DNA of 64,000 bases from Gammaproteobacteria bacterium. GTDB lineage: Bacteria; Pseudomonadota; Gammaproteobacteria; Chromatiales; Chromatiaceae. The stretch is from NCBI GenBank assembly GCA_020445255.1, contig JAGRGY010000002.1, positions 153,045-217,044 on the forward strand, read 5' to 3'. This document shows positions 35,785 through 45,217 of this stretch, in pieces. Position 1 is the stretch's first letter, and each line of letters starts with the position of its first letter. A program made the translations under genes and the position numbers. The notes beneath the pieces are model-generated. The model was not told the origin of the DNA. It saw only the letters and a list, made by a program, of their open reading frames with translations, and searched no databases.

Positions 35785-35861
35785 CGGAGTGTAGCTCAGC
35801 TTGGTAGAGCACCACGTTCGGGACGTGGGGGTCGTAGGTTCAAATCCTATCACTCCGACCA
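35785..35861 (+). tRNA. tRNA-Pro (anticodon CGG)
   Basis: A full cloverleaf: acceptor CGGAGTG/CACTCCG, D arm GTAGCTCAGCTTGGTAGAGC, anticodon stem CCACG/CGTGG with loop TTCGGGA (anticodon CGG), T arm with GGTTCAAATCC and encoded ACCA end. The anticodon reads CCG proline codons. It lies immediately downstream of ispB and is followed by a terminator. Confidence 0.97.
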
Positions 35862-35867
35862 ACTCCA

Positions 35868-35895
35868 AAAGGCAGCCGCAAGGCTGCTTTTTTTT
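35868..35895 (+). terminator. intrinsic terminator after tRNA-Pro
   Basis: GCAGCC-GCAA-GGCTGC stem (35872-35887) followed by eight T residues. It ends the ispB/tRNA-Pro transcript. Confidence 0.93.
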
Positions 35896-35966
35896 CGCCA
35901 ATCGCCTGTCCGGCAGGGCCACGTCCCACAGGCGAGGTCGATCGAAGCGACTCCGGTGGCCGCATA

Positions 35967-35993
35967 CAAAAAAGGGGCGACAGTGTCGCCCCC
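35967..35993 (-). terminator. intrinsic terminator of amt
   Basis: On the minus strand GGGGCGAC-ACT-GTCGCCCC is followed by a run of T (A residues at 35968-35973 on the plus strand). It lies about 30 bases after the amt stop. Confidence 0.9.
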
Positions 35994-36021
35994 TCTTCGC
36001 ACCGCCATTGGCGGCAAGGGA

Positions 36022-37329
36022 TCAGTGAATATCGTAGCCGCGCTCCTCGTGCAGCACGATATCCAGACCTTCGATCTCCTGCTCGTCGGAAACCCGCAGC
36101 CCAAGCAGCGCGCCGACGATCTTCAGGATGATGAAGGTCACGACGGCGGTGAACACCACGGTCGCGATCACTCCCACCAACTGAACCCACAGCTGCCCCC
36201 CCATGCTGGTGATGCCGTCGGCGAATCCGTAGCCGCTGAACACGCCCAGGCCGGTCGACGAGAACACGCCGGCCATCAACGTGCCGAGCATGCCGCCGAC
36301 GCCGTGCACCGGGAATACGTCGAGCGAGTCGTCGATCTTCAGCACGCGCTTGATGAACAGCGTGGCATTGAAGCAGACGAAACCGGCGAGCAGGCCGATC
36401 ACGAGCGCCCCGCCCGGGCCGACGAAGCCGGAGGCCGGCGTGATGGTCCCCAGACCGGCGACCATGCCGGTGACGCCGCCCAACGCGCTGGGCTTGCCGA
36501 ACTTGAACCATTCCATCGTCATCCACAGCATCGCCCCGGCCGCCGCCGAGATGTGCGTGACCAGCATTGCCATCGCGGCATCGCCGTTCGCAGCCAGCGC
36601 GCTGCCGCCGTTGAACCCGAACCAGCCAACCCACAGCATGCCGGCGCCGGTGACCGTCATCGTCATGTTGTGCGGCGGCATGGCCGTCGACGGAAAGCCG
36701 CGCCGCGGGCCAATGACGACCGCCGCGACCAGCGCGGCCACGCCGGCGGTGATGTGCACGACGGTGCCGCCGGCAAAATCGTACAACCCCATGGCGCCCA
36801 GCCAGCCACCGCCCCAGACCCAGTGCGTGACCGGCACGTAGACCAGCATCAGCCATAGGGCGCTGAACAACAGCATCGCGGAGAACTTCATGCGCTCGGC
36901 GAAGGCGCCGATGATCAGCGCCGGGGTGATGATCGCGAACGTCATCTGGAACAGCATGAACAAGGATTCCGGGATGTCGCCCCACAGGCTGTCGCGCCCC
37001 ACACCGGACATCATCAGCTTGCTGTAGTCGCCGATCCAGGCATTGCCCTCGCCAAAGGCGAGGCTGTACCCCGAAATCAGCCAGAGAATCGACGCGACAC
37101 CCGCAATCGCGAAGCATTGCAGCAGGATCGACAACACGTTCTTGCTACGCACCAGACCGCCATAGAACAGCGCCAGTCCGGGCAGCGTCATGAACAGCAC
37201 GAGCGCGGTGGACGTCAGGATCCACGCCGTATTACCGCCGCTGGTGGACGCCTCGTCCGCCAGTGCGACACCGGGCAATACGGTCAGTGCCAGCCACATG
37301 GCCGGCGCGGCGGTAGCGATCACTCTCAT
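36022..37329 (-). CDS. amt: ammonium transporter
   Basis: A 435-residue Amt/AmtB channel with a cleavable signal (residues 1-24) and eleven membrane helices. Family motifs are visible: D-F-A-G-G-T-V-V-H-I, G-W-F-G-F-N-G-G-S, and the pore His segments in V-T-H-I-S-A and F-P-V-H-G-V-G-G. The start at 37329 follows AGAGG with correct spacing; the frame upstream to 37647 is non-coding. No glnK lies beside it. It ends with the usual acidic cytosolic tail and a terminator. Confidence 0.96.
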   Translation of the reverse strand: MRVIATAAPAMWLALTVLPGVALADEASTSGGNTAWILTSTALVLFMTLPGLALFYGGLVRSKNVLSILLQCFAIAGVASILWLISGYSLAFGEGNAWIGDYSKLMMSGVGRDSLWGDIPESLFMLFQMTFAIITPALIIGAFAERMKFSAMLLFSALWLMLVYVPVTHWVWGGGWLGAMGLYDFAGGTVVHITAGVAALVAAVVIGPRRGFPSTAMPPHNMTMTVTGAGMLWVGWFGFNGGSALAANGDAAMAMLVTHISAAAGAMLWMTMEWFKFGKPSALGGVTGMVAGLGTITPASGFVGPGGALVIGLLAGFVCFNATLFIKRVLKIDDSLDVFPVHGVGGMLGTLMAGVFSSTGLGVFSGYGFADGITSMGGQLWVQLVGVIATVVFTAVVTFIILKIVGALLGLRVSDEQEIEGLDIVLHEERGYDIH

Positions 37330-37801
37330 CGATAGGGCCTCTTGGTCTTTTTGGAAGAATCGCGCAATTCTAGCCGCACTCGCGGACGCACCAAATATGA
37401 CGCCCCATAAATTGTTGTTTTGGAAATCACCCGTACGCCCGGGAATGCCGGTCAGGCCGCGGAGCGCGCAGGATGGGTGCCAAGATGCCGGGAAGACACG
37501 CTGTCCCCGTACAAAAAAATAGGCCGACGCTCCTGTTCGGGGCATCGGCCAATCACCAAGGGGAGTCTCAACGAACCTCGTGTCCGTTGGAGGGCATCGT
37601 GCCCACGCAGACTGGGACCCCGGCCATGCGCAAAAAGTTTCATGCATGGGTTGACGAACACGGGGGCCAACGCGCCACTGCTTACCGGCCCGAGGTCATG
37701 GACATATCACGTATGCCGCTGAATTAATTTACGAAAATCGGCCAAGCACCCGCCGGAGAGGGCCAGCACCGCCCCCCGCTCGATGAAATGATTACCGAAA
37801 A
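37330..37801. other. 470-base gap with an orphan minus-strand terminator
   Basis: No protein gene is credible here. The amt promoter must lie at the left end. A strong minus-strand terminator lies at 37512-37551, about 250 bases beyond the stop of the small gene at 37802. The minus strand between about 37700 and 37550 contains further complementary segments and may encode a small RNA. Confidence 0.5.
37512..37551 (-). terminator. orphan intrinsic terminator
   Basis: On the minus strand GGCCGA...TCGGCC with an inner GC/GC pair is followed by CTATTTTTTTG. Stem and U run are both good. It ends either an unusually long 3' region of the small gene at 37802-37990 or a separate RNA. Confidence 0.8.
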
Positions 37802-37990
37802 TTAATAGGCGACGCCGCGTTCGGCCAGCCAGCGTCGGAAGCGCTCGAGCTTGAGTTCGAGGTCGCAGGTAGGGGTCTGCGCGTCCATGTGACGTCCGTA
37901 GGACTCGCGCAGGGCCAGCTGCTCGTCCGCACTCAGCCTGTCCCAGCGCCGGAGTTGCTGCTGATCCTTGCCGTGCATGGGCCTATGCAT
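37802..37990 (-). CDS. small hypothetical protein
   Basis: A 62-residue, charged protein (L-R-R-W-D-R-L-S-A-D-E-Q-L-A-L and a C-terminal F-R-R-W-L-A-E-R-G). Starts at 37990 or 37978 (M-H-G-K-D-Q-Q) are possible. It looks like a genuine small helical protein from its amphipathic pattern and codon use, but I recognise no family. It lies between tRNA-Met and the orphan terminator. Confidence 0.5.
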   Translation of the reverse strand: MHRPMHGKDQQQLRRWDRLSADEQLALRESYGRHMDAQTPTCDLELKLERFRRWLAERGVAY

Positions 37991-38033
37991 CCTGAATGGA
38001 CCCGGCGTGGCCCGGCCCGCGTTTGGCGGAAGA

Positions 38034-38110
38034 TGGTAGCAAGGGGCGGACTTGAACCGCCGACCCCCGCATTATGAGTGCGGTGCTCTAACCAGCTGAG
38101 CTACCTTGCC
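38034..38110 (-). tRNA. tRNA-Met (anticodon CAT, elongator type)
   Basis: On the minus strand: acceptor GGCAAGG/CCTTGCT, D arm TAGCTCAGCTGGTTAGAGC, anticodon stem CCGCA/TGCGG with loop CTCATAA (anticodon CAT), T arm GGTTCAAGTCC and encoded ACCA. The CTCATAA loop is shared by elongator tRNA-Met and the lysidine-modified tRNA-Ile2. The GGGTC variable region favours Met, but Ile2 is not excluded. It lacks initiator features. Confidence 0.92.
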
Positions 38111-38164
38111 AAAGAGGCGCGAAAGTCTAATGGCCGGACCCCGACCTGTCAATTTGGGCACGTG

Positions 38165-39256
38165 TCAGACATTGAAGCGGAAATGGACCACGTCACCGTC
38201 GCTGAGCACGTATTCCTTGCCCTCCAGCCGCACCTTGCCGGCCTCCCGGGCACCGTGCTCGCCGTTGCAGGCGACGAAATCGTCATACGCGATCACCTCG
38301 GCGCGAATGAACCCGCGCTCGAAATCCGTGTGGATCACACCGGCGGCCTGCGGCGCTGTGGCACCGACCGGCACGGTCCAGGCCCGCACCTCCTTTACCC
38401 CGGCCGTAAAGTAGGTCTGCAGATGCAGCAGGTGGTAACCCGCGCGCACCACACGGTCGAGCCCGGGCTCTTCGAGCCCCATCTCGGCGAGGAACTCGTG
38501 CTTGTCCTCATCGTCGAGCGCGGCCAGCTCGGCCTCGATCGCGGCGCACACAGCCACGACCTCGGAACCCTCCGACTCGGCATGGCGCCGCACCGCGTCG
38601 AGATAGGGATTGTTTTCGAAGCCGTCGTCGTTGACGTTGGCGACATATAGCGTGCGCTTGATCGTCAGCAGGTGCAGATCGCGCAGCTCCAGACGGTCTT
38701 CATCACTCAAGTCCAGTGCGCGCACCGGAAGGCCCTGGTCCAGCTGCCCGCGAACGCGTTGCAGCAGGTCGCGCCGCGCCAGCACCTTCTTGTCGCCGGT
38801 CTTGACCAGCTTTTCCGCCTTCTGCAGGGCCTTCTCGACCGACTCGAGGTCGGCCAGCGCAAGCTCGGTGTTGATCACCTCGATGTCCGAGAGCGGGTCG
38901 ACCTTGCCCGCGACATGCACGATGTCGTCGTTGTCGAAGCAGCGCACCACCTGTGCAATCGCGTCGGTTTCGCGGATGTTGGCCAGGAACTTGTTGCCGA
39001 GCCCCTCGCCCTTGGACGCACCGGCGACCAGGCCGGCGATGTCGACGAACTGCATCGTGGTCGGAACGACCTTGTGTGGATTGACGATCCCGGCCAGCAC
39101 GTCCAGACGCCGGTCGGGCAGCGGCACCACACCGACATTCGGGTCGATGGTGCAGAACGGGTAGTTCTCGGCCGCGATGGTCGCCTTGGTCAGGGCATTG
39201 AACAGGGTCGACTTGCCGACATTGGGCAGGCCGACGATACCGCATTTGAAACCCAT
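38165..39256 (-). CDS. ychF: redox-regulated ATPase YchF
   Basis: A 363-residue Obg-related P-loop protein that prefers ATP. Motifs: [32 protein letters not shown] and the C-terminal TGS-like domain with [12 protein letters not shown]. The start at 39256 begins the standard [11 protein letters not shown]. The pth gene, often upstream, is absent. Confidence 0.97.
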   Translation of the reverse strand: MGFKCGIVGLPNVGKSTLFNALTKATIAAENYPFCTIDPNVGVVPLPDRRLDVLAGIVNPHKVVPTTMQFVDIAGLVAGASKGEGLGNKFLANIRETDAIAQVVRCFDNDDIVHVAGKVDPLSDIEVINTELALADLESVEKALQKAEKLVKTGDKKVLARRDLLQRVRGQLDQGLPVRALDLSDEDRLELRDLHLLTIKRTLYVANVNDDGFENNPYLDAVRRHAESEGSEVVAVCAAIEAELAALDDEDKHEFLAEMGLEEPGLDRVVRAGYHLLHLQTYFTAGVKEVRAWTVPVGATAPQAAGVIHTDFERGFIRAEVIAYDDFVACNGEHGAREAGKVRLEGKEYVLSDGDVVHFRFNV

Positions 39257-39323
39257 GGGCCCTCCGCAGTGCGGACGTGCAAAAAGGCCGGGAAGAATAG
39301 CGGAAAAGCGCGGCGGCGAGAAC

Positions 39324-40766
39324 TCAGCCGGTCTTGCCGGCCCGATTGTAGACGTCCTCGAAACGCACGATGTCATCTTCGCCAAGGTAGGAACCCGATT
39401 GCACCTCGATGATCTCGAGCGGTATCGCGCCCGGGTTCTCGAGCCTGTGCCGGGTGCCGATCGGGATGTACGTCGACTGGTTCTCGCTCAGCAGGAAGAC
39501 CTGGTCGTCACAGGTGACCCGCGCGGTGCCGCTGACCACGATCCAGTGCTCGGCGCGGTGATGGTGCATCTGCAGCGACAGCGAGGCCCCCGGTTTGACC
39601 GTCAGGCGCTTGACCTGGAAGCGCTCGCCGACATCCACCCCCTCGAACGACCCCCACGGCCGGTGCACACGGCGATGGAACTCGCTCTCGCAGCGCCCCT
39701 GCGCATCGAGCTGCTCGGTGATGCGCTTGACATCCTGGGCATGATCCTTGTGGGCGACGAGTACGGCGTCGGGCGTCTCGACGATCATCAGGTCGTCGAC
39801 CCCGACCGCGGCGACGATGCGATGGTGCGCATGCAGCAGATTGCCGTGGGCGCCGACGGCGATCACGTCGCCGTGCCGGGCATTGCCGTCGGCATCACGG
39901 TCGAGGGCCTCCCACAACGCCCCCCATGAGCCGATGTCCGACCAACCCGCGTCCAACGGCACGACCATGCACTCCCCCGGCTCCTGCGACAGCGGCTCCA
40001 TCACCGCATAGTCGATCGAATCGGATGGGGATGCGGAGAACGCCGCGCTGTCCACGCGCACGAAATCCAGATCGCGCTGTGCGCCCTGGTAGGCCGCGCG
40101 CACCGCCTCGGCGATATCGGGGCGCATCCGCCCGATCAGGGCCAGCCAGCGGCTTGCCTTAAGCAGGAAGATGCCACTGTTCCAGTAGTAGCCGCCGCTG
40201 GTGAGGTACCCCTCGGCCGTGGCGCGATCCGGCTTTTCGACGAACGAGTCCAGCTGGAAGGTGTCGGCGTCGACAGCCGCGCCGGCGCGGATGTAACCGA
40301 AGCCGGTCTGGGGCGAATCCGGCACGATGCCGAAAGTGACCACTTTGCCAGCCGCCGCGTGCGCCAGGCCAGCCTTCACCGCCGCCGTGAAGGCGGCCTG
40401 ATGCTTGACCACGTGGTCGGCCGGCATGACGATCAGGACCGGATCGTCGTCCTCGACATCGAGTGCCGCCAGCGTCAGCGCAGGCGCCGTGTTGCGACCG
40501 ACCGGTTCGAGCAGGATGCTGGCCGCTGCATGGCCGTTGGCACGCAGCTGTTCCGCGACCAGGAAACGGTGGGCGTCGTTGCACACGATGACCGGTGCGG
40601 CGACCGCGGCCGCATCGCCCAAACTGTCGAGACGCGCGGCGGTGGCCTGCAACAGCGAGTCTTCATCCAACAGGGCAAGGAACTGCTTCGGATAGGCCCG
40701 CCGGGAAAGCGGCCAGAGCCGGGTGCCGGACCCACCGGACAGAATGACAGGCTGCAGACGGATCAT
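39324..40766 (-). CDS. mannose-1-phosphate guanylyltransferase / mannose-6-phosphate isomerase
   Basis: About 480 residues (start M-I-R-L-Q-P-V-I-L; an upstream ATG at 40784 is possible). The N-terminal nucleotidyltransferase domain has [24 protein letters not shown] and F-V-E-K-P. The C-terminal type II isomerase cupin has [10 protein letters not shown] and V-S-G-T-A-R-V. It makes GDP-mannose precursor for surface polysaccharides. No polysaccharide gene lies nearby. Confidence 0.95.
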   Translation of the reverse strand: MIRLQPVILSGGSGTRLWPLSRRAYPKQFLALLDEDSLLQATAARLDSLGDAAAVAAPVIVCNDAHRFLVAEQLRANGHAAASILLEPVGRNTAPALTLAALDVEDDDPVLIVMPADHVVKHQAAFTAAVKAGLAHAAAGKVVTFGIVPDSPQTGFGYIRAGAAVDADTFQLDSFVEKPDRATAEGYLTSGGYYWNSGIFLLKASRWLALIGRMRPDIAEAVRAAYQGAQRDLDFVRVDSAAFSASPSDSIDYAVMEPLSQEPGECMVVPLDAGWSDIGSWGALWEALDRDADGNARHGDVIAVGAHGNLLHAHHRIVAAVGVDDLMIVETPDAVLVAHKDHAQDVKRITEQLDAQGRCESEFHRRVHRPWGSFEGVDVGERFQVKRLTVKPGASLSLQMHHHRAEHWIVVSGTARVTCDDQVFLLSENQSTYIPIGTRHRLENPGAIPLEIIEVQSGSYLGEDDIVRFEDVYNRAGKTG

Positions 40767-40884
40767 GCGGACTCCCGGACGCAAAGCTGAATCTCTGCGG
40801 AATTACAGCAGGGCCGCAACCGCGGGGTCAAACGAAGCCGGCGCACCCGGGCAAGCCGTGGCCCCGGCCCGGCCGGCGGCAGCG

Positions 40885-41187
40885 TCAGGCGACCTTGAAT
40901 ATCTTGTCGAAGTTGGCGATGCGCAGGATCTCGCGCACACCATCGTTGCTGTTGACGAGCTCCATTGGGTGCCCCTTGGCTGCGTAATCGCGCAGCTGCA
41001 GCAACATCCCCATCGCGGAGCTGTCCATGTAATCGGTGTTTTTCAGGTCCACGACGTACACCTTTTCACCACGTGCATGTTGCTTGTATGCGCGCATGAA
41101 ATCCTGGTGTGACGCAAAATCGAAGCGCCCCGCGACGTGGATCGTCACCTTGCGCCCGTCACCCGATTCCGTTGTCGTAATCGCCAT
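40885..41187 (-). CDS. STAS domain protein (anti-sigma antagonist type)
   Basis: A 100-residue single STAS domain: V-A-G-R-F-D-F, then the conserved D-S-S-A-M-G-M-L-L-Q-L segment with the phosphorylatable Ser, and a final helix. It is the last gene of the chemotaxis cluster, 57 bases after the second receptor gene. Proteins of this type often respond to a Ser/Thr phosphatase-kinase switch, whose partners are not seen here. Confidence 0.9.
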   Translation of the reverse strand: MAITTTESGDGRKVTIHVAGRFDFASHQDFMRAYKQHARGEKVYVVDLKNTDYMDSSAMGMLLQLRDYAAKGHPMELVNSNDGVREILRIANFDKIFKVA

Positions 41188-41244
41188 AGTCGGCCTCCAC
41201 TGATTCCACTTGCCCAGTATCGATTGTCCGCTCGGACCGGCAGT

Positions 41245-42501
41245 TCAAAAAAGCTCGACGTCCCCTTCACTCATCGAGCCCTGCGCAACGGGCTTCTTGT
41301 CGAGCAAGGAGTCGTTCTCTACGAACTGATGCAATTCAGTCTGAAGATTTCCGAGCGCCACGAGGAAGTCGTACTTTTTGTGCGCTTCGGATTCTCGCAG
41401 CTCGATCAACCCATGATGTATATGCGTCACGAGACCATTGATTCGATCCAGATGGAGCTCAGTGTACTTCGTGAGCTGCTGAACGATGTCTTCGAACTGC
41501 AGCGAACGCACGGCGTCACCGACCAGACGATTGACCTCGCTATTGGTGACCGAAACCGAACCCAGCGCCAATTCGACGGATTCATTGAGCCCGCTCAATC
41601 GCTCCAGCATCTCATTGACCCGAGTCTTGGCTGTGATCGCGAAATTCATGTCCTGCGACGCCAGCTTCGATATCGCCGCACGCGCGTTGTCGATCGCCGA
41701 CATCGACTGGCCTATGACCGTGCGTATCTCGTCGCTGAACCGATCCGATCGCTTGGACAGCTTGCGTACCTCGTCGGCTACGACGGCGAACCCGCGCCCC
41801 GCATCGCCGGCCCGCGCCGCCTCGATCGCCGCATTCAACGCGAGTAGATTGGTCTGGTCCGCAATGACTTTCACATCATCGAGCAGACTGTCCGCACGCC
41901 CCATGTGGCCGACGATCTCGTCGATATGCTCGACCATGCCCATACTCTGGGCGCTGGTGTTTACCACGTACTCGACGAAGTAGCGCAGCACCTTGTCGGT
42001 CTCTTCGGCAAAGCCCTCGACCTCCGGGTCCTTGCCGCTCTGCTCACGCACCGCGTGGATCATCTGGCCGACCAATTCGCTTTGCCGGCCGGAACAGTCG
42101 TTCAAGCCGTTGAATGCCGCCTGCAGGGTGCCGACCGCGTCGCCAACCAGGTCCCGAATCTGGTGAAGGTCTTTGCGCATCAGCGCGATCATCTTGTTCA
42201 GATGACCGTCGACGTCGTTGACCAACGTCGTGACCGCCAGTTCGATCTCCCCGGCGGCCTTGATGCAGCACTGTTCGTTGAGGTTCGCCTTCTCGTCGCG
42301 CTGCGCAAGCACGCCCGCCAAACCCCACGGCACCGTGGCGAACGCGACCCAGGCCCAGGCCGGCAGCTCAGATCCGAAAAACACCGCGCCAACCAACAGC
42401 AACAGCGTGACCGTACCTGCCACGAACACCAGGCGGCGGCGAAACGATCTACCCGTGCGGGGGGGTGCGTCCCCCAATGGCTCATGCGCGGCATTTTCCA
42501 T
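41245..42501 (-). CDS. methyl-accepting chemotaxis protein with minimal periplasmic part
   Basis: A 418-residue receptor. Two close N-terminal membrane helices (about residues 23-41 and 47-65) leave almost no periplasmic domain. Next comes a helical region and the signalling tip ([27 protein letters not shown], shown in parts), then an F-E-D-I-V-Q-Q-L segment. The protein ends in -E-G-D-V-E-L-F, a tail shared with CheD and the CheZ-like protein of this locus. A sigma-28 promoter at 42509-42535 would place the transcript start at or next to the ATG, so the mRNA may be nearly leaderless. Confidence 0.9.
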   Translation of the reverse strand: MENAAHEPLGDAPPRTGRSFRRRLVFVAGTVTLLLLVGAVFFGSELPAWAWVAFATVPWGLAGVLAQRDEKANLNEQCCIKAAGEIELAVTTLVNDVDGHLNKMIALMRKDLHQIRDLVGDAVGTLQAAFNGLNDCSGRQSELVGQMIHAVREQSGKDPEVEGFAEETDKVLRYFVEYVVNTSAQSMGMVEHIDEIVGHMGRADSLLDDVKVIADQTNLLALNAAIEAARAGDAGRGFAVVADEVRKLSKRSDRFSDEIRTVIGQSMSAIDNARAAISKLASQDMNFAITAKTRVNEMLERLSGLNESVELALGSVSVTNSEVNRLVGDAVRSLQFEDIVQQLTKYTELHLDRINGLVTHIHHGLIELRESEAHKKYDFLVALGNLQTELHQFVENDSLLDKKPVAQGSMSEGDVELF

Positions 42502-42508
42502 GCATCGC

Positions 42509-42535
42509 CTATCGGCCAGGACAGGTGATACTTGA
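42509..42535 (-). promoter_or_regulatory. sigma-28 (FliA) promoter before the second receptor gene
   Basis: On the minus strand TCAAGTAT, an 11-base spacer and GCCGATAG match the FliA consensus TAAAGTTT-N11-GCCGATAA at 6/8 and 7/8 positions. It lies between cheB and the receptor gene. Confidence 0.75.
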
Positions 42536-42563
42536 ACCGCAGCAGTGGCGAGATTAGGCCATT

Positions 42564-43655
42564 TCAGTTGCTAGCGACGAGTTCCTGAAGCCGCTGCGCG
42601 ATCTTTCCCAACGGTAGCACCTCGTCCGCGAAACCGCGCTTCGCCACCTCGCCGGGCATACCCCAGACGACACTGGTTTTTTCGTCCTGGACGAGTATCG
42701 GTGCACCCACCTGCTTGAGCTCCCCCATTCCCGCAGCACCATCGTCACCCATGCCGGTCAGCATGACACCGATGGCATTCGGGCCGGCGTTCTGGGCCAA
42801 CGAACGAATCATGACGTCCACGGAGGGTTTGTGTCTGTTCACAGGCGGCCCGTCGTTGAGTCGGCAGACATACCGGGCACCGTCACGCTCGACGACAAGA
42901 TGCCGATCTCCGGGCGCGATGTAGACATGCCCCGGGAGGATCTGCTGGCCATCGCGCGCTTCGCACACCGACAAAGCCGTAATGCTGTCGACGCGCTTCG
43001 CAAACGGACCACTGAACGCGGCGGGAATGTGCTGAGAGATCACGATCCCCGCCTGGATGTCCATCGGCAGCGCCGCGAGCACATCTTTGATTGCCTCGGT
43101 GCCGCCTGTCGAAGAGCCAATGCCGATGATTCGATCCGTGGTTCGAAAATGAAGTTTTCCGCTGGTCGGACGCAGTACGGCATCGGCCGACAGCTTCTGG
43201 CGGACATCGGTCCCGGTCTTTGCCAGTGCCGGCGCCCTTTCTATCGCACGCACACGCGACTTGGCGGCGATCCGCACCTTTTCTGTGATTTCCTGCGCAT
43301 ACTCCTTCAGCCCCTCCGCAACGTCGAGCTTTGGCTTGGAAACGAAATCGACCGCGCCGTACTCGAGTGCGCGCAGCGTCACTTCGGCGCCTTTCTCGGT
43401 GAGCGTCGAGACCATTACCACCGGCATCGGGCGCAGGCGCATCAGGTTGCCAAGAAATGTCACACCGTCCATTCTGGGCATCTCGACATCCAGTGTCAGA
43501 ACGTCCGGGTTGAGCTGCTTGATCTTTTCGCGCGCCACGTAGGGGTCACTCGCCACACCGACCACCTCGATGTCCTTGGACTCGGCAAAGATCTGTGTGA
43601 GCACTTGGCGCACCAGCGCTGAATCGTCTACGACCAGTACCCGGATTTTTGCCAT
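42564..43655 (-). CDS. cheB: chemotaxis response regulator / protein-glutamate methylesterase
   Basis: A 363-residue CheB. The receiver domain has D-D-S in strand 1 and phospho-acceptor Asp56 in [11 protein letters not shown]. The C-terminal esterase has catalytic Ser in G-I-G-S-S-T-G-G-T, His in S-Q-H-I-P and Asp in [10 protein letters not shown]. It demethylates and deamidates receptors. It lies 21 bases after cheD. Confidence 0.97.
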   Translation of the reverse strand: MAKIRVLVVDDSALVRQVLTQIFAESKDIEVVGVASDPYVAREKIKQLNPDVLTLDVEMPRMDGVTFLGNLMRLRPMPVVMVSTLTEKGAEVTLRALEYGAVDFVSKPKLDVAEGLKEYAQEITEKVRIAAKSRVRAIERAPALAKTGTDVRQKLSADAVLRPTSGKLHFRTTDRIIGIGSSTGGTEAIKDVLAALPMDIQAGIVISQHIPAAFSGPFAKRVDSITALSVCEARDGQQILPGHVYIAPGDRHLVVERDGARYVCRLNDGPPVNRHKPSVDVMIRSLAQNAGPNAIGVMLTGMGDDGAAGMGELKQVGAPILVQDEKTSVVWGMPGEVAKRGFADEVLPLGKIAQRLQELVASN

Positions 43656-43676
43656 GCTGAAAGTCCTCGATGAGAA

Positions 43677-44324
43677 TCAGAAGAGTTCGACACTTCCAGT
43701 AATCGGCTGGTGCGTGATTTCGCTCCGATACTGATCCTCCCGCTTGATGATCGTATCGTTGTGCAGGTGCTTCAGTCTCTTCATGAGCGCCTTGCCGCTA
43801 GATGGAATGTAGATGACTTTGCGCGGGTAGATGTCGCCAACATCTTCACCCAGCAGCGGGATGCCTTCTATATCGAGATACTTCCGCACGAAATCGATGT
43901 TCTTTGCGCCGACGTCGCTCAAAGCATCCAACATGCGCCCGCCGCCAAAGATCTTCGCCTCCAGGTGCCGCTTGTGTCCACCATGCTTCAGGATGTCGTT
44001 GATCATGTGTTCCATCGCATAGTTGCCATAGCGCGTCGCAGTGCTGAGCACGTCGGCTGCACCGTTCCACCCTTTGCCGTCGCTTGAAATCGGCAGCATG
44101 AAGTGGTTCATGCCGCCGATTCCGAAAACCCGATCGCGTATGCATGCAGAGACACACGACCCAAGCACGGTGGTCACCAGTTCACCACCGCGCGTCACAT
44201 AGTATTCACCGGGCAGGATCTTGGCCGCCGGCATGTCATGCACCGTATCCCAGTACCGGTTGACATGTTCGAAACCGTTCAGCGTGGGCGGGAGTTCGTG
44301 TTGCCGCGTGCGCATCATGTTCAA
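43677..44324 (-). CDS. cheD: chemoreceptor glutamine deamidase CheD
   Basis: A 215-residue CheD. The catalytic Cys lies in T-T-V-L-G-S-C-V-S-A-C, followed by G-G-M-N-H-F-M-L-P, and K-I-F-G-G-G is present. It deamidates receptor glutamines. Its ATG overlaps the cheR stop (ATGA). The C-terminus extends beyond the usual domain and ends -I-T-G-S-V-E-L-F, matching the receptor and CheZ-like tails. Confidence 0.96.
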   Translation of the reverse strand: MNMMRTRQHELPPTLNGFEHVNRYWDTVHDMPAAKILPGEYYVTRGGELVTTVLGSCVSACIRDRVFGIGGMNHFMLPISSDGKGWNGAADVLSTATRYGNYAMEHMINDILKHGGHKRHLEAKIFGGGRMLDALSDVGAKNIDFVRKYLDIEGIPLLGEDVGDIYPRKVIYIPSSGKALMKRLKHLHNDTIIKREDQYRSEITHQPITGSVELF

Positions 44325-45157
44325 CGCACCTTTTCGTACACGGTGTTCCCGATCAGTTTGAATCGATCCGTCACCTGGTGCAGCGACTCCGAGTGCCCGA
44401 CGAACAGGTAGCCATGGGGCGACAGCGCGTCAGCAAACTTGTTGAGCAGTTGACGCTTGGTATCCTTGTCGAAATAGATAATCACGTTGCGGCAGAAGAT
44501 CACATCCTGCTGTTCGACCGGGAGCTTGTGCATCAGGTTGACCAGCTTGAACTGCATGCCGTTGTGCAATTCCGGCCTCACGCGCACCTTGCCGAGGTTG
44601 CTGCCCGTACCTTTCAGAAAGAAGCTCTTGAGACGCTGCTTCGACATGCCCTCGACACGCGACGCTGCGTATATCCCGGCCTGCGCGTGGGACAGCACGT
44701 TGGAGTCGATGTCGCTGGCCAATATTTGAGCGTCCCAACCGCGCAGCAGGTGCTGATTCTCTCTCAGCGTAATCGCAAGAGAGTAGGGCTCTTCTCCGGT
44801 GGAACACCCAGCGGACCAGATGCGCAGACTGCGCGTTGAACGGTTTTTCTCGACCAGACTCGGAAGTGCCCGGTGGGCGAGAAATTCGAAATGGTGATTT
44901 TCGCGGAAGAACGACGTGAGATTCGTGGTCAAGGCGTTGACCAGCTCGACCAGTTCCCCTTCGTGTGCCGGCTTGTCGAGATAGTCGCAGTAGTCCGCGA
45001 AGCTGGACAGACCGAGTGCACGCACGCGCCGGGCAAGGCGCGAGTAGAACATATCGAACTTGTCGTCGGTAACGACGATCCCGGTATGCTGATTGGAAAT
45101 CCGACGAAGATAGTCAAAGTCGCGACGTGTAAATTCGTATTCTCTTGCTGCCGTCAT
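44321..45157 (-). CDS. cheR: chemotaxis protein methyltransferase CheR
   Basis: A 278-residue SAM-dependent methyltransferase for receptor glutamates. The N-terminal helical domain (residues 1-75) precedes N-L-T-S-F-F-R-E, the SAM motif I-W-S-A-G-C-S-T-G-E-E-P-Y-S and C-R-N-V-I-I-Y-F. It lies 60 bases after the CheZ-like gene and overlaps cheD. Confidence 0.97.
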   Translation of the reverse strand: MTAAREYEFTRRDFDYLRRISNQHTGIVVTDDKFDMFYSRLARRVRALGLSSFADYCDYLDKPAHEGELVELVNALTTNLTSFFRENHHFEFLAHRALPSLVEKNRSTRSLRIWSAGCSTGEEPYSLAITLRENQHLLRGWDAQILASDIDSNVLSHAQAGIYAASRVEGMSKQRLKSFFLKGTGSNLGKVRVRPELHNGMQFKLVNLMHKLPVEQQDVIFCRNVIIYFDKDTKRQLLNKFADALSPHGYLFVGHSESLHQVTDRFKLIGNTVYEKVR

Positions 45158-45217
45158 TGGCTGATCCGCCCGATTGATACCTTACCGTTGTTGAGGTCGA
45201 CATCGCCTTCAGCGACA

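Noticed and set aside
37362..37376. Possible sigma-54 promoter for amt
   Set aside because: GG and GC dinucleotides are correctly spaced, but the rest of the -24/-12 consensus is poor and no clear NtrC pair was found.
37626..37727. 33-codon plus-strand frame (M-R-K-K-F-H-A-W...)
   Set aside because: Too short to judge, no ribosome site, and overlaps the suspected minus-strand RNA.
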